From Palaemon carinicauda (lineage: Eukaryota > Arthropoda > Malacostraca > Decapoda > Palaemonidae): a stretch of DNA of 64,000 bases. Both the position numbers and the translations under genes were made by a program. Of the stretch, positions 12,633-23,553 are shown in pieces. The stretch spans positions 73,905,951 through 73,969,950 of the forward strand of contig NC_090751.1 in assembly GCF_036898095.1 (NCBI RefSeq). The letters run 5' to 3'. The notes beneath the pieces were generated by a model that saw only the letters and a list, made by a program, of their open reading frames with translations, ran no database searches and had not been told where the DNA came from. Position 1 is the stretch's first letter, and each line of letters opens with the position of its first letter.

Positions 12633-13517
12633 TCTCAAGAGACCTCTGCCAACCAGGCTTCGCTCACTCCTAAAGCCGCGGTCAGAGGCAAAGAACCTGA
12701 AAAGATCAGTTCCTCTTCAACCACCACCTCCGTCGGTCACCATCCACACGGATGCCTCGCTAGAAGGATGGGGGGGGGGGGGTCACTCCCACCAGTGACA
12801 AGTTCAAGGAACATGGTCTCCCCTATTCAAGACGTTTCACATCAACATCTTGGAGGCCATGGCGGTTCTTCTTACACTGAAGAAACTGTCCCCTCGTCCT
12901 TTGATCCACATCCATCTCACTCTGGACAGCGCCGTTGTGGTCAGATGTCTCAACCGTCAGGGCTCACGATCGCCCCAACTCAACCAAGTGCTATTACCCA
13001 TCTCCCGCCTGGCGGACAAGAAGAGATGGCACCTCTCAGCAGTTCACCTACAAGGATTTCGCAATGTGACGGCGGACGCTCTATCGAGGACAAGCCCCAT
13101 AGAGTCGGAATGGTCCCTAGATGTAGACTCATTCTCCATCATCTCCTGTCAAGTCCCGGAACTGCAAATCAAACCCTTCGGGATGAGCGACAACAACCAA
13201 CTTACGAGGACCCCTGAGCGGAAGCGGTGGACGCCATATCCCTGGATTGGAACAGATGGTCCAAGACTTACCTGTTCCTTCCACCCAACCTTCTGCTGAA
13301 AGTCCTCTCCAAGCTGAGAACCTTCAAGGGAACAGCGGCCCTAGTGGCTCCCAAGTGGCCCCAGAGCAACTGGTTCCCTCTAGTCCTGGAGCTACAGCCC
13401 AAGCTGATCCCTCTGCCAGACCCAGTTCTCTCCCAGCAGGTTCAGAAGTCGACTGTCTTCGCTTCATCAAGGAAAACCAGAGACCTTCATCTTATGATTT
13501 TCTCTCCCTGGCCGTGA
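12633..13517 (+). pseudogene. DIRS RNase H and Dam-like tail without RT, copy B
   Basis: The sequence joins gag directly to the region that in A follows the RT thumb (LKRPLPTRLRSLLKPRSEAK). The RT palm and its YLDD box are therefore deleted. RNase H motifs remain (HTDASLEGWGG, ILEAMAVLLTL, LTLDSAVVVRCLNRQG, VTADALSR). A run of G (12771-12782) and a stop after GHSHQ interrupt the frame. About 27 bp are missing near 13200 compared with A, which shifts the frame into the methylase-like tail (LDWNRWSKTYLFLPPN, LVAPKWPQSNW). Confidence 0.8.
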
Positions 13518-14471
13518 AGAAAAGGTTCGGAATCTCGAAGAAATGTTTAGACTTCCTAGAGGAATACAAAACAAAGTCTACCAGAAGGCAATATGAGTCA
13601 TCTTGGAAGAAGTGGGTGTCTTTCGTCAAGGCAAAGAATCCTACGTAAATCTCCATCGATTTCTGCCTGTCCTTCTTCATTCACCTTCATGGACAAGGCT
13701 TAGCAGCCAATACGATTTCCACTTGTAAATCGGCCTTGACAAGACCATTACGTTATGCCTTCCAGATAGACCTGTCCAACGAAATCTTTAACAAACTTCC
13801 AAAGGCATGTGCTAGACTCCGTCCTGCACCCCCGCCGAAACCCATCTCCTGGTCTCTTGATAAGGTGCTCCATTTTGCCTCTAGCCTGGACAATGAATCT
13901 TGCCCTCTGAAAGACTTAACTCAAAAAGTGATTTTCCTTTTTGCTCTCGCCTCGGGAACCCAAGTCAGTGAAATAGTGGCTTTATCTAGAGAAGAGGGCC
14001 AGATACAGTTCGCCGAAATTGGGGAACTTACCCTCTTCCCTGACCCATCGTTTCTCGCTAAGAATGAACTCCCTACTAAGAGGTGGGGTCCATGGAGAAT
14101 CTGCCCTCTGAAGGAAGATGTCTCTCTATTCCCAGTGGAGAGTCTAAAGGTCTATCTTCGAAGAACTTCAGACTTTGTCGGAGGACAACTCTTTAAAGGA
14201 GAAACATCGGGAAGTGATTTATCACTTGAACAACTAAGGGCGAAGATCACCTACTTTATTCGCAGAGTGGATCCTGACAGTACACCCGCAGGTCATGATC
14301 CTAGAAAAGTCGCCTCTTCCCTAAATTTCTTTCAAGGAATGGATTTCGAAAGCCTTCGATCTTTCACAGGCTGGAAATCCTCGAGTGTTTTTCAAACACT
14401 ATGAGAAGCAGGTGCGCGAAGTCAAGAGATTCGTGGTAGCCGCAGGTAGTGTATTAAAACCTGCTGTTTAG
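13247..14471 (+). pseudogene. DIRS tyrosine recombinase (YR), copy B
   Basis: Nearly complete recombinase. The N-terminal core-binding part has STRRQYESSWKKWVSFVKAK, and the H-x-x-R box (GHDPRKVASS) is present. The first catalytic Arg region reads GTQVSEIVALS, so the Arg of ARVSE in other copies is Gln here and the active site is damaged. TAA at 13646-13648 splits the frame, and a frameshift near 14385 sits just before the Tyr (FFKHYEKQ). The stop is TAG at 14469. The first 271 bp overlap the methylase-like tail in another frame. Confidence 0.85.
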
Positions 14472-15274
14472 TGCTGCGTAGGACAGTGAGTTATTTCGGG
14501 ACTCTAACTCAACGGGTGCCTGTGTTGACCCTAGTGCGATACATAGTGATTTTAAGTGCCACTTAGTGTCATGAGAGACTGTTCTTCTACAAGGTGAAGT
14601 AACATAGACTTGTACACGTGTGCCACATGTCTATTTGGACATGAAGTGTATTGAGACTTTAAAAGACTTTATAGTTCCCTTGGAACTTATGTGTGTAATG
14701 GCAAGTTCTTTCTTTTCAGATTCCACACCTTTGTCTTATGTAGTCTTTAGTCTATGTTTGTTAACATACAATTTTACTGTAAATTATTTACTTTATTTCA
14801 TATTATCGCAAATATTTTCTTGAATAAAATAGAAATTTCGCTATCATATGTGTCTTATTTCACCCTACTATATGAAATACATTACTGTTACAGAGTTTTA
14901 TTGCCCCTATTTTGATCTCTATTATAATTCATGTTATAATATTGCTCCTATCCGATACATACTCACCTAAAGAAAAGTGAAATATTTGTTCCTACACAAG
15001 TACTTAACTTTCCTGATCTGCCTGCGAGACTGACAAAATCCTCGTCTACAGGTGAGTTTTCTTCATCAGGTTACTTCGAGATGTTCCTTTCCTCCAAATA
15101 GGACTTCCCTGCCATGGGGGCAGGAAGCCATGTCATAGTTTATGCCATTGGTAGTGACATGTAACAGAGATGTCACGGTCTCTAAGGTCATCAGACCAAA
15201 GGAATATTGTTTAGAAGTTGAAGGCACTACCAAAATGGGAAAAATCCACGATACACTAATTCTCTGGTACACTT
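14472..15274 (+). other. 3' untranslated region, copy B
   Basis: Non-coding stretch between the recombinase stop and the ICR. It contains the poly(A) signal and conserved motif described separately. I see no further gene; the first 150 bp resemble the same place in A, D, E and F (hexamers around AACTCACTG and GTGACACT). Confidence 0.6.
14823..14865 (+). terminator. Poly(A) signal and conserved downstream motif, copy B
   Basis: AATAAA at 14823-14828 is followed by TGTGTCTTATTTCACCC at 14849-14865, the same arrangement as in A, E, F and H. It lies about 410 bp upstream of the ICR. Confidence 0.55.
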
Positions 15275-15366
15275 CCATCAGGACGTCATGGCTTGAGCCC
15301 AAAAAACGGATTTTCAGCGAAGCAAAAAATCTATTTTTGGGTGAGATAGCCATGATATCCTGATGG
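15275..15366 (+). repeat. Internal complementary region (ICR), copy B
   Basis: Its left half (CCATCAGGACGTCATGGCTT...) is the reverse complement of the 5' outer end, and its right half (...GGGTGAGATAGCCATGATAT) the reverse complement of the 3' outer end. The two halves meet around the AACGGATTTT sequence. In DIRS-1 the ICR serves as the template that completes the ends of the circular DNA; this is inferred here from structure. Confidence 0.8.
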
Positions 15367-15428
15367 ACCCGCCCTAGTTCTCTATTCTGGCCTGTCAGGC
15401 CCCTCCCTTTCTTATTGTATCATGGAGG

Positions 15429-15846
15429 CTGACAGAGACGCCGGAAGGAATGAGGAACGCGGATGTGACGTCAGTCAAGATGGCGGCCAGCTATGGCGGC
15501 CATTTGTTTACATCGCTAGGTACCATAAGAGTAACGCAGGAGGAGAGTTTTGTAACGGCTCCTCCCATACTTGCCACACTTCCCCCTCGAAGCGTAAACG
15601 CTATGTGGGGTGCAGATAGCTATGTGGCGTGTCAAGCATATGTCCCCTGTTATTATACGATATCCTAAAGGGAAACCTTATAGGTACTCACACCAGAAGT
15701 TAGAATTCTGTGAAAGCTTTAGTTTAATTCTCTGGGAATATCTACTGTAGTCATATATACCCTTAGGAAGCTACTGAAGGAACTTTCCATCAGGACGTCA
15801 TGGCTATCTCACCCAAAAATAGATTTTTCACTTCTCTCAAAATCCG
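15429..15846 (+). repeat. 3' inverted terminal repeat, copy B
   Basis: Reverse complement of 8249-8638 with an extra outer segment (CACCCAAAAATAGATTTTTC...CAAAATCCGTT). It ends at ATATATAC, which separates it from the 3' end of copy G. Confidence 0.85.
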
Positions 15847-15853
15847 TTATATA

Positions 15854-16343
15854 TACAACGGATTTTGACCTAAGAAAAATCTATTCTTGGGTGTGATAGC
15901 CATGTCGTCCTGACGGAAGTTGCTTCCGGCAACTTCCTACTATATAATACTTCAGAAAGTGATATTATAAGAGAATTACCGTCAGGTATCACAGGGTTCT
16001 AACCCCCAGAACGACTATCCTAAGATATCGTGTATAATCAGGGACGTATCCGTAAATAACCATAGATATCTGCACCCCAAACAGACTAAACCCAGTCTAG
16101 GAATCTAAGGAGGAGTATAGGTGATGAGCTGTTACATATCCTCTCCCTTCATAGCATGTTTCGTCTTTGATGGACTCATTCATCATAGCAGCGTAACTAC
16201 CGTGAGAAGAGGCATCCGTCAAGGCATTGGGGAGGGACAACATAACAGGTGGGCCATCAGGACAACATAGCTATCTCACCCAAAAATGGATTTTTCCTAC
16301 GTCAAAATCCGATTTTTTGGCTCGAGACATGTCGTCCTGATGG
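15854..16343 (-). repeat. 3' terminal repeat and ICR, copy G
   Basis: The outer end AACGGATTTTGACC...TCTTGGGTGTGATAGCC is followed by a shortened, diverged terminal repeat. The ICR is at 16254-16343 (CCATCAGGACAACATAGC to GTCGTCCTGATGG) with complements of both ends. Confidence 0.7.
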
Positions 16344-16949
16344 AAGTGTACCAGAGAATTACCTATGCCTCGTTAGGAAGCCTCAAAGAGAGAGGTTTCG
16401 CCAGGAGACTAAATCCAAGTATGTTCAAGAAGGATAATAGTGAGAAGGCACACTAAAGTTAATGCCGCTACAGTAATTATAAATATAATAGTAGGGCTCA
16501 AAATTAAAAGGCATGTAAGAATTCAAAGCCTTTTACTCACAAGAATCAGTGTCAAGGTTAACGATCAACCATCATTAACCGTATACGGAATATTTTTCTA
16601 CAAAGTAAATACAGCCCGTCCATACCCAGACATAGGGTAACATTAGGAGACAAATACATGACATAAGGAACCATAGGGATCTTATGACAAGATAAACCTG
16701 ATCAATAGACACATGATTGCGCCTGTACAAAAAGGGGTAATCATCCGAACCAAATGAGATATAGCTTAACTACCTTTTAGACAGTTAGGCTGCAGCACTG
16801 AAGGAACACACATAACGCCAGAAAGACACATGTGAACCTGAAAAAGGAAATGATAAAATGGAGTTTTTCCTTTTTTCCTTGAAGCAAAAATCAACTGTTT
16901 ACTCATTGCAAATAACAAGCTGAAGGAGTGCCCTATGATGCATTGTGGG
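16344..16949 (-). other. 3' untranslated region, copy G
   Basis: About 600 bp between the recombinase stop and the ICR. The conserved TCTTATTTCGCCC motif is not clearly seen. No gene is supported. Confidence 0.4.
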
Positions 16950-17890
16950 CTACACTGTTATAGCAGGTTTGATAACACTTCCCGCAGCCACCACAAAATG
17001 GCATATCTCCTCCAATTGCTTCAGATAATGCCCGAAGAAAACCCGAGTGAACTTCCAACCAGTATATGCCTAATGTCCCTCAAAGGACATATACTGGAAA
17101 AAGTTCAAGGAGGAAGCCACGCCCCTAGGGTCGGGACCCGATGTCATACTAGCCAGGTCCACTCTTCGTATAAAGTAAGTAATTTTAGCTCTTAACTGTT
17201 TCAGAGACAAATCAGACCCCACAGTATCTTTTTGAAACAAATGACCACAGCACTGGACACAGGGAAGGATCCCCCGGTAGGGGAACTCTTTTCCATAGCC
17301 CCAACGTTTAAAGGATGTTCATTCTTAGCCAGAAAAGTGGGATCAGGGTATAAATTAACCTCACCATCATCCACAAATTCAATGTGGTCATCGTCTCAAG
17401 AAAGAGTCACGATGTCACTAACCTGAGCACCAGAAGCCATCGTAATTAAAAAGATGACTCTCTGATTGAGATCATTGAATAGAAGCCGTTTGATTGTCTA
17501 TGTCTCAAGCGAATTGCCAAACTTTGTCCAAAAACCAAGAGATAGGCTTCGGTGGAGCTGACAGCCGCAGCCGTGCACAAACTTTCAGAATTTTTTTGAA
17601 GAGATCCGAGTTAAAGTCGACATCAAAGGCGTATTGCATAGGTCTAGTGAGGGCCGAATTGTACGACGATATCATGGAGGAAGCTAGATCTTAACATACA
17701 AAGCAAGCAAGAAAACTAAACAAAATCCAAAGTAATCGCCTCTGAACATATTTGACCCATTTCATCCATGACGTTTCATTCTGAGTCATGGTGTCAGACG
17801 ACTCATAGTTTCTGCAAATATCCACTTACCACGTTGAATTTGGATTCTTTTCCAAGGCTAGGGCAAAAAATCATGAGATGAGGGTTGTTC
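16950..17890 (-). pseudogene. DIRS tyrosine recombinase remnant, copy G
   Basis: The C-terminus reads YTGWKFTRVFFGHYLKQLEE with the Tyr nucleophile, then FVVAAGSVIKPA. Upstream parts match the YR of other copies in pieces (for example the PPKPISW region near 17540), but several frameshifts, stops and a deletion around 17690-17760 break it. Function is excluded. Confidence 0.65.
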
Positions 17891-17989
17891 GATCTCCATG
17901 AAAAAACATAAATAATCTCCTGCTGTTCCTCCTGGGACAGAATCGGGTTGGTCACGGCACCAACTTGGGGTTTAAATCCGTGACAATGG

Positions 17990-19760
17990 GAAACCAGTTG
18001 CTCTTTGGCTACAGAGAAGCCACCAGAGCTACCGTCCCCTGAAAGATCGAAGACTGTCCAAAACCTTCATGAGGAGGTTGTACAGTGGAAATAGGTAAAT
18101 CGCCGTCCAACGATTCCCATCCAGGGACATTGCGTCCATGCCCACTACTGCTTGATCTACTTTCAGTGCTACCTAGCAGGGAAGTATCTTGTTCAGACTC
18201 GTCGCAAACAGATCTACATGAAGGCCACAGACTTGATCTCCCTGAAGGTGGGATGTTGACAAGTGGTAACCTTTCTTCTGATCCAATGTAAAGACGTGGT
18301 TTATTTGAGGAGATCTCGACCCTTGTCTGTTGATGCAATGGACTATCACCCTGTTGTCGAGGTCTAGAAGGATATGAATGTTCTCCTTCAAGTATAATTT
18401 CTTGAGGGACAAGAAGACTGCCATGGACTCCTGAATATTGATGTGGAATTGTTGAAATTTCTAAGACCAACAGCCTTGCACTTTCTTGGGTGGGTTATGA
18501 ACCCCCCCCAACCATCCAACGAGGCGTCTGCACAAAGTGTCACTACTGGGGGAGGAAAGCGCAATGACACCATCTGTGAAAGACTTTTGGCAGTGGACCA
18601 TGGTCTAGGTTGCTTATGTGGTAAAACCGTAGTCACCTTAAGGTCGGGAAGAGCTTTGGAGGCTCTCCTTTCCCAAACTCTGCTTGCATCTTTGAGTCGT
18701 ACATTGAGGACAGAGCTCGTTACGGAGGAGAATTGTAAAGATCCTAGAACCCCCTCTTGGCGTCGCCTGATGATCATCCCACAATTGATCAGGGACTTGC
18801 CCAACGTCTCTATTTCCTTTCTCTTGGAGGGAGGAATAGATAGGGAGTGAGACTTAAGGTCCCAACGAATCTCCAACCACTGGAAGTCTTGAGCTGGAGC
18901 CAGTCTTGATTTCTTGAAATTGACCTGAAATCCAAGGCACTGGAGGAACCGTACAACTCGAGTCGCTTCTTCCGAGCACTCAGTTCCGAGGAAACTCACT
19001 CTAGCCAGTCGACCAGGTACGCCTCTACTTGAAGGCCTTTCTCCCGAAGTTGTTGTACGACTGTGAAAATCCTCAGAGCCATGTTGAATCCGAATGGCAT
19101 AGCTTGGAATACGTAACCCTTTCTCTCCAGGCTGAAACCAAGATAGGGGGAGAAGTGTTGACCTAACAGAAGAGACAAAGACGTCAGTAAGATCTATAGA
19201 GACAGTGAGAGCCTCCAGGGGTGGTAAGGTCCATATCTGCGAACTAGTCAACATCCGGAACCTGTCGCACTGAACGAACAGGTTTAGACGGGACAAGATG
19301 AGAATTATTTGAGGTATGCTCGAAACCTTCTCTGGCACGCCAAATATACGACCTTGAAATCTCACAGATCTCACGCAGTGGATAACTCTTCTCTTCAGAA
19401 GGTCTTACACTTACTGTTTCAGATAAGGTATTGTTTTTTTGGAAGAAACTCCTGAGTTGTGGTGGCCTTTGTTACCAATTCCAACCAGAACCGATGGAAA
19501 TGACACTCTGTGTCCAAGGACTGAAGGACCCACAATCCTTGCACAAGGCCAGCCGTCCCCCGGTAATTGTGTTGACAACGTGAACCTCTTCCTCCACTGC
19601 CGTTTTGATGTCCACGACCACTGGACTTGCCTCCTCTGTCCAGACGGCCTCGGGAGACGACCCTTATTCATACACAGGGTGGAAGTCCGGGGACTGTAAA
19701 GCCACTTGTTAGGGTACAGCGTAGACAGTCGGAGGGATAGCAGCATAGGAGAGAACAAAT
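17990..19760 (-). pseudogene. DIRS RT, RNase H and Dam-like remnant, copy G
   Basis: A long frame at 19374-18388 matches the RT from finger region to RNase H (VRFQGRIFGVPEK, LTVSIDLTDVF, FKKSRLAPAQDFQWL, CADASLDGWGG). The motif C region lies in a different frame (18996-19178) and reads YLVDW instead of YLDDW, so the second catalytic Asp is lost as well as the frame. The RNase H end (LLDLDNRVIVHCINRQGSRS) is at about 18424-18280, and the methylase-like tail around 18180-17990. Confidence 0.7.
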
Positions 19761-19799
19761 GACTTCCGATGATAAGTCAGTTTGAGAGGCCTTTTGGAT

Positions 19800-20994
19800 T
19801 GTGGGCCTCTCCCAGGGGTGAACTTCCTTCACCACCTCCTAAGGAAACAGGTCTTTTCCCCAGATGCTAAAGGTGATGAAACGTTTCAGCTCGTGGCAGA
19901 TGGTAGCTGTAGCAAGTACATGCCCTCTACAGGCTCGACGGGCTTGAAAAGAGGCATAAAGGTACTTCATAAAGGTGGCGAGATGAGTTTTCGCCAACAA
20001 TGAAAGACTGAGGCGTCTACAAAATTCCCGATCATCATTTCCATGAAGCACTACAGAGACATCGACTCTGACAACCTTTGAATGGCCTACGACTCAGCCT
20101 TAAGAAGGTGATTGGGTATCCTGGGCAGCTTCTCATGAAATTGGCCGCCGGCCGCATCCTTATCCAGTTTACTCTCAAAAAAAAAATAAATAAATAAACT
20201 GGACATTGATCCACTGGTAAGACAGGTGAGACTGGTGTTTACTCTTCCAAAGTTGAGAGAGGCTTACCCTCATGGATGGCTTTCTCCACAGCCGTGTAGC
20301 TCTTCGAGGCCAAAGGAAAGACCATATTGTCCGGAGCCATGAAGGAGGCCAACCTCTTACTGTAGGCAACAAACTGTATATTAATACACCCTGCCGTCAT
20401 CATTTCCGCATGCAATAAGGTAGCTAGGAGGGCAAGACCTTATACTTTATCAACTCCTCTTGCACCTTTAAGGCCTGGATCTCTTCACATGAGGCCTTGA
20501 ACATCAGCATCTGGTATTACTAATATTCTCCATGATGACTGTCATGTTAGCCATAAATACAAGATCCAATGTAGTACCCAAGGTACTCGGAAACTGGGGG
20601 CTCCGTGAGCCCAGCAGAAGATGTTGGGAGGAAAAAAGGGCTGGAACCGCCCCCGTCACGGCAGAAGTAATCATCACCGTAGAACGGGAGACCGTTGCCG
20701 TAGAGGGGTCTAAAGTGGTAGACACCACTGAACTCTAGACCTACCTCATCCTCTTAACCAGATGCTAAAGGACCGCGGGAAGAACACGCAGTCGTCATCA
20801 AAGCTATCCTTCGAGACCTATCCGGAGTGCAGTAGATCCTTACAAACACTGCAATCCTGATGGTCCCAGTACAAAACTGGACCTTTCATCCTCTGACACT
20901 TCGCATGTGTGTGGCATATATCGGGACCACAAGGATGCCTCACAATCCTGACACAAATCTGCACTCAACAGTGCATCTCCGTCATAGGCACCGC
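19800..20994 (-). pseudogene. DIRS gag-like remnant, copy G
   Basis: Scattered matches to the family gag: a segment reading LAKTHLATFMKYLYASFQARRACR at 20020-19930, and at the N-terminus YWDHQDCSVCKDLL near 20860-20830, frameshifted relative to the upstream stretch. It opens right after a conserved splice acceptor (CTCCTTACAG at 20995). It is heavily broken. Confidence 0.5.
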
Positions 20995-22937
20995 CTGTAA
21001 GGAGAACAGGGTTTAAATGAGTACTACGTCCTCTAACAGTCACCAACAGTTGAAAGAAATGGGTTAAGAACATTCCATGTTGACAATTGAGGGAATAGTA
21101 ATCCCATAATTGTGTGTAAATGCAGTTGGTGAGAAAGGAGGAGATAAAGTACGAAATGTCCATTCCCCTCTTGAAGAATGCGAGATTGAAAAAATTAGCC
21201 TCCTGAAAGTTCATTGCTATAGGCGAAAAGAAGGGTGGGTGGGTGGAGGTGCTCATGGAAAGAACCGTCACTCCTATATCTCCGCAGAGAAATGGCCATT
21301 AGAAGGCAACGGTTCGGGTAAACTTAATGGTTTCAGCAATCGACGCATCGATTAACGAGCAAGAGTCTATAGCAACCCGAGGGCTATAACCACAAGTTGA
21401 TAACCTCAATTAGGGAAGAACCGGGAGTGGGAACTAGCCTATAGAGTTATCACCCATCTATCCAGTCCACACCCTCAGAGGGAAATGGCCAAATTGGTAA
21501 AAAACCAATAACCATATGTAGTGGTTATTTTCATGCAGGGGCCTAAAAATGAGCTCCCAGGCCTAACATACATAAGGAAGCCTCAAAAGTTGAAGGAGTA
21601 AGGCCTTTATGTTAATCTGCAGTTGAATTCACCTACAGTCAGTAGAGAACCCGTTTTAGTTTAGGTAAGACGGTCTTAGATAAAAACGACAGAAAGGCAT
21701 GTGCCCTATAGGTACCAGCATTGCCAGAACTACAAGCAATGCCAGAGGGGAACGACATTGCTGCCAAGGTATCATGTGCCCTAAGGCACTGATACAGATA
21801 TCCACTCCTATAGACTAGTATTACCCCTGCCGCCAGTAACAACAATGTCATCGTCAGAGGCAATAGTGCCCAAAGGCAGCGGAGATAACGGTCAAGGGTT
21901 TCCACAGAGAACACCTTGCCAAAGGGGAAGGCAGTGTCGCCAGCGGAGGCACTGCCGTAAGCAGTGACGTATCGCTAGTACGGGTACTATGGAAGAGTAT
22001 AAAGTGTTGAAAGTTGGCGACAAAGCCGTTAGGTACTGGCCCTGCCAAAGGCATGTACCCCAGATGTACCAGCGTTGCCGGAAGTACAAGCAGCGCTAGG
22101 GGGTAACAGCATTGCCTCCATTGTCCTACATGGCTAGGAGGTAACAGCAGAACATGTAAGTCGGCACACCGACATGCTGAGATCACCCTTCGCAAAGGGG
22201 AGCTTCAATGGACTGCGCAGTCCTAGCATGGGAGACCACGAGCGAATGCAGAAGGCGGACCACGGATCGCCGACGAGGGCTAGGCTAAGCCTAAGAGGTC
22301 GATGCCGCAAATCGAACAAGAAATCGCAAAGGCTAGGAGGGAATAACAGTACAGGTAAGTCGGCGCACCGACAACTGGGGCTCCAAAGGACTGCACAGTC
22401 CTAGCATGGGAGATCATGAACGAATGCAGCATGGTGGACCAGCGGATTCGCCAAAGAGGGCAAGGCTAAACGCCAACGAGAGCTAGGCTAAGCCTAATAG
22501 GTTGATGCCGTATGTCGATCGAGAAATCCCAGAGGCTAGGAGGGAACGGCAGTACAGAAAAGTTGGCGCACCAACAAGGGGAGATCACTCTTCGCAAAGG
22601 GGTGCTCCAATGGAGTGCTCAGTCCTAGCATGGGAAATCATGAACGAATGCAGCATGGCGGAAAAACGGATTTGCCAAGAAGGGCTAGGCTAAGCCTAAT
22701 AGGTCGAAAAAACCGGGAGATCGAGGGCAGGCAGGCAAAGGGGCTCAGGAAACTAGTATAACAGAGGAAAAACCCTCTAAGGGTAAAATGTCCACTGCCA
22801 ACGAGACCAGTAAGAACGACCTAATCGCCATTGGCGAACCCATCTCCGACAAAACTACCACTCTCTAAGCTAGGCTAGCCGGGACCAACACGCAAAAAAC
22901 TAAAACTTCAACTATATTAATGCATAGTAAAACGGAC
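20995..22937 (-). other. Leader of copy G with tandem repeats
   Basis: Non-coding leader beginning with the intron acceptor at 20995-20996; I could not place a matching donor. Open frames here (for example 20840-21271, 21639-22195) resemble no known protein and are not found in other copies. Three tandem units at 22132-22711 are listed separately. Confidence 0.4.
22132..22711. repeat. Three tandem units of about 180-203 bp
   Basis: Units start with GGCTAGGAGG at 22132, 22331 and 22534. Each contains GTCCTAGCATGGGA and a run ending in GGCTAGGCTAAGCCTAA. A partial unit may precede them near 22096. Confidence 0.75.
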
Positions 22938-23553
22938 ATGAAACCCTGAAGGCGTATTGTCTTCTTTGAAACTTGAATCCTAGGTAGGAGGAAGCCTGGT
23001 GATTCATTGGAATGTGCCAGTATGCGACCGCCAGGTCTATTGAGACCGTGTAAGCCTCGTGAGGCAGTGGGGCTCTCATCTGTTGAAGAGTCAGCATCTT
23101 GAATTTGTTATTCGCAATGAACTTGTTGAGAGGGGACAAGTCCAGAATGACTCTGAGTTTGTCCGAGTCTTTCTTGGGAACACAAAATAGTCTTCCCTGG
23201 AACCTGGTGGACTTTACCCTCTTGATCACCTTCTTGTTCAAGAGTTCTCGGACATATTCTTCCAGGATGGGGGTTGTGGGTTGGAAGAATTGGTGGAAGA
23301 CTGGAGGTGGTTTTATCCAGCTCCACCCTAGTCCCTTCTTGACGATGCTGTGGCCCCAAGGATCAAAGGTCCAACAATCCTGCAAGAGGCGGAGTCTTCC
23401 TCCCACCAGAAGCACTTCATTGCTTCTGGTTTCCCGAGGGTTTACCACCTCGGCCGCTTGCTCCCCTTCCTCCTCTCCCTCTGGATGGACGTCGAGAGAA
23501 GTCCTTGCCGGAGCCTCTACCTTTGGGGCGAAAGGTAGTGGATTGCCTTTCAT
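22938..23553 (-). pseudogene. DIRS RT N-terminus, copy C (truncated)
   Basis: Open frame covering the spacer before RT (VGGRLRLLQDCWTFDPWGHS), the finger region (VKSTRFQGRLFCVPKKDSDK) and motif A, where DLADAYW of other copies reads DLAVAYW. The family match stops after QRRQYAFR. About 137 bp at its start overlap the end of gag in another frame. It has no YLDD box, so it is inactive. Confidence 0.8.

Larger units (their letters stand above)
15854..22937 (-). mobile_element. Diverged DIRS-like retrotransposon copy G
   Basis: Same order of parts as the other copies, but the protein sequences are clearly more diverged and more broken. The 3' repeat (15854-16253), ICR, YR, RT and gag are recognisable. 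The leader end at about 22937 joins copy C in the middle of its RT, so the 5' repeat is missing. It is tail to tail with B, with only about 8 bp of TA-rich sequence between the two ends. Confidence 0.75.
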
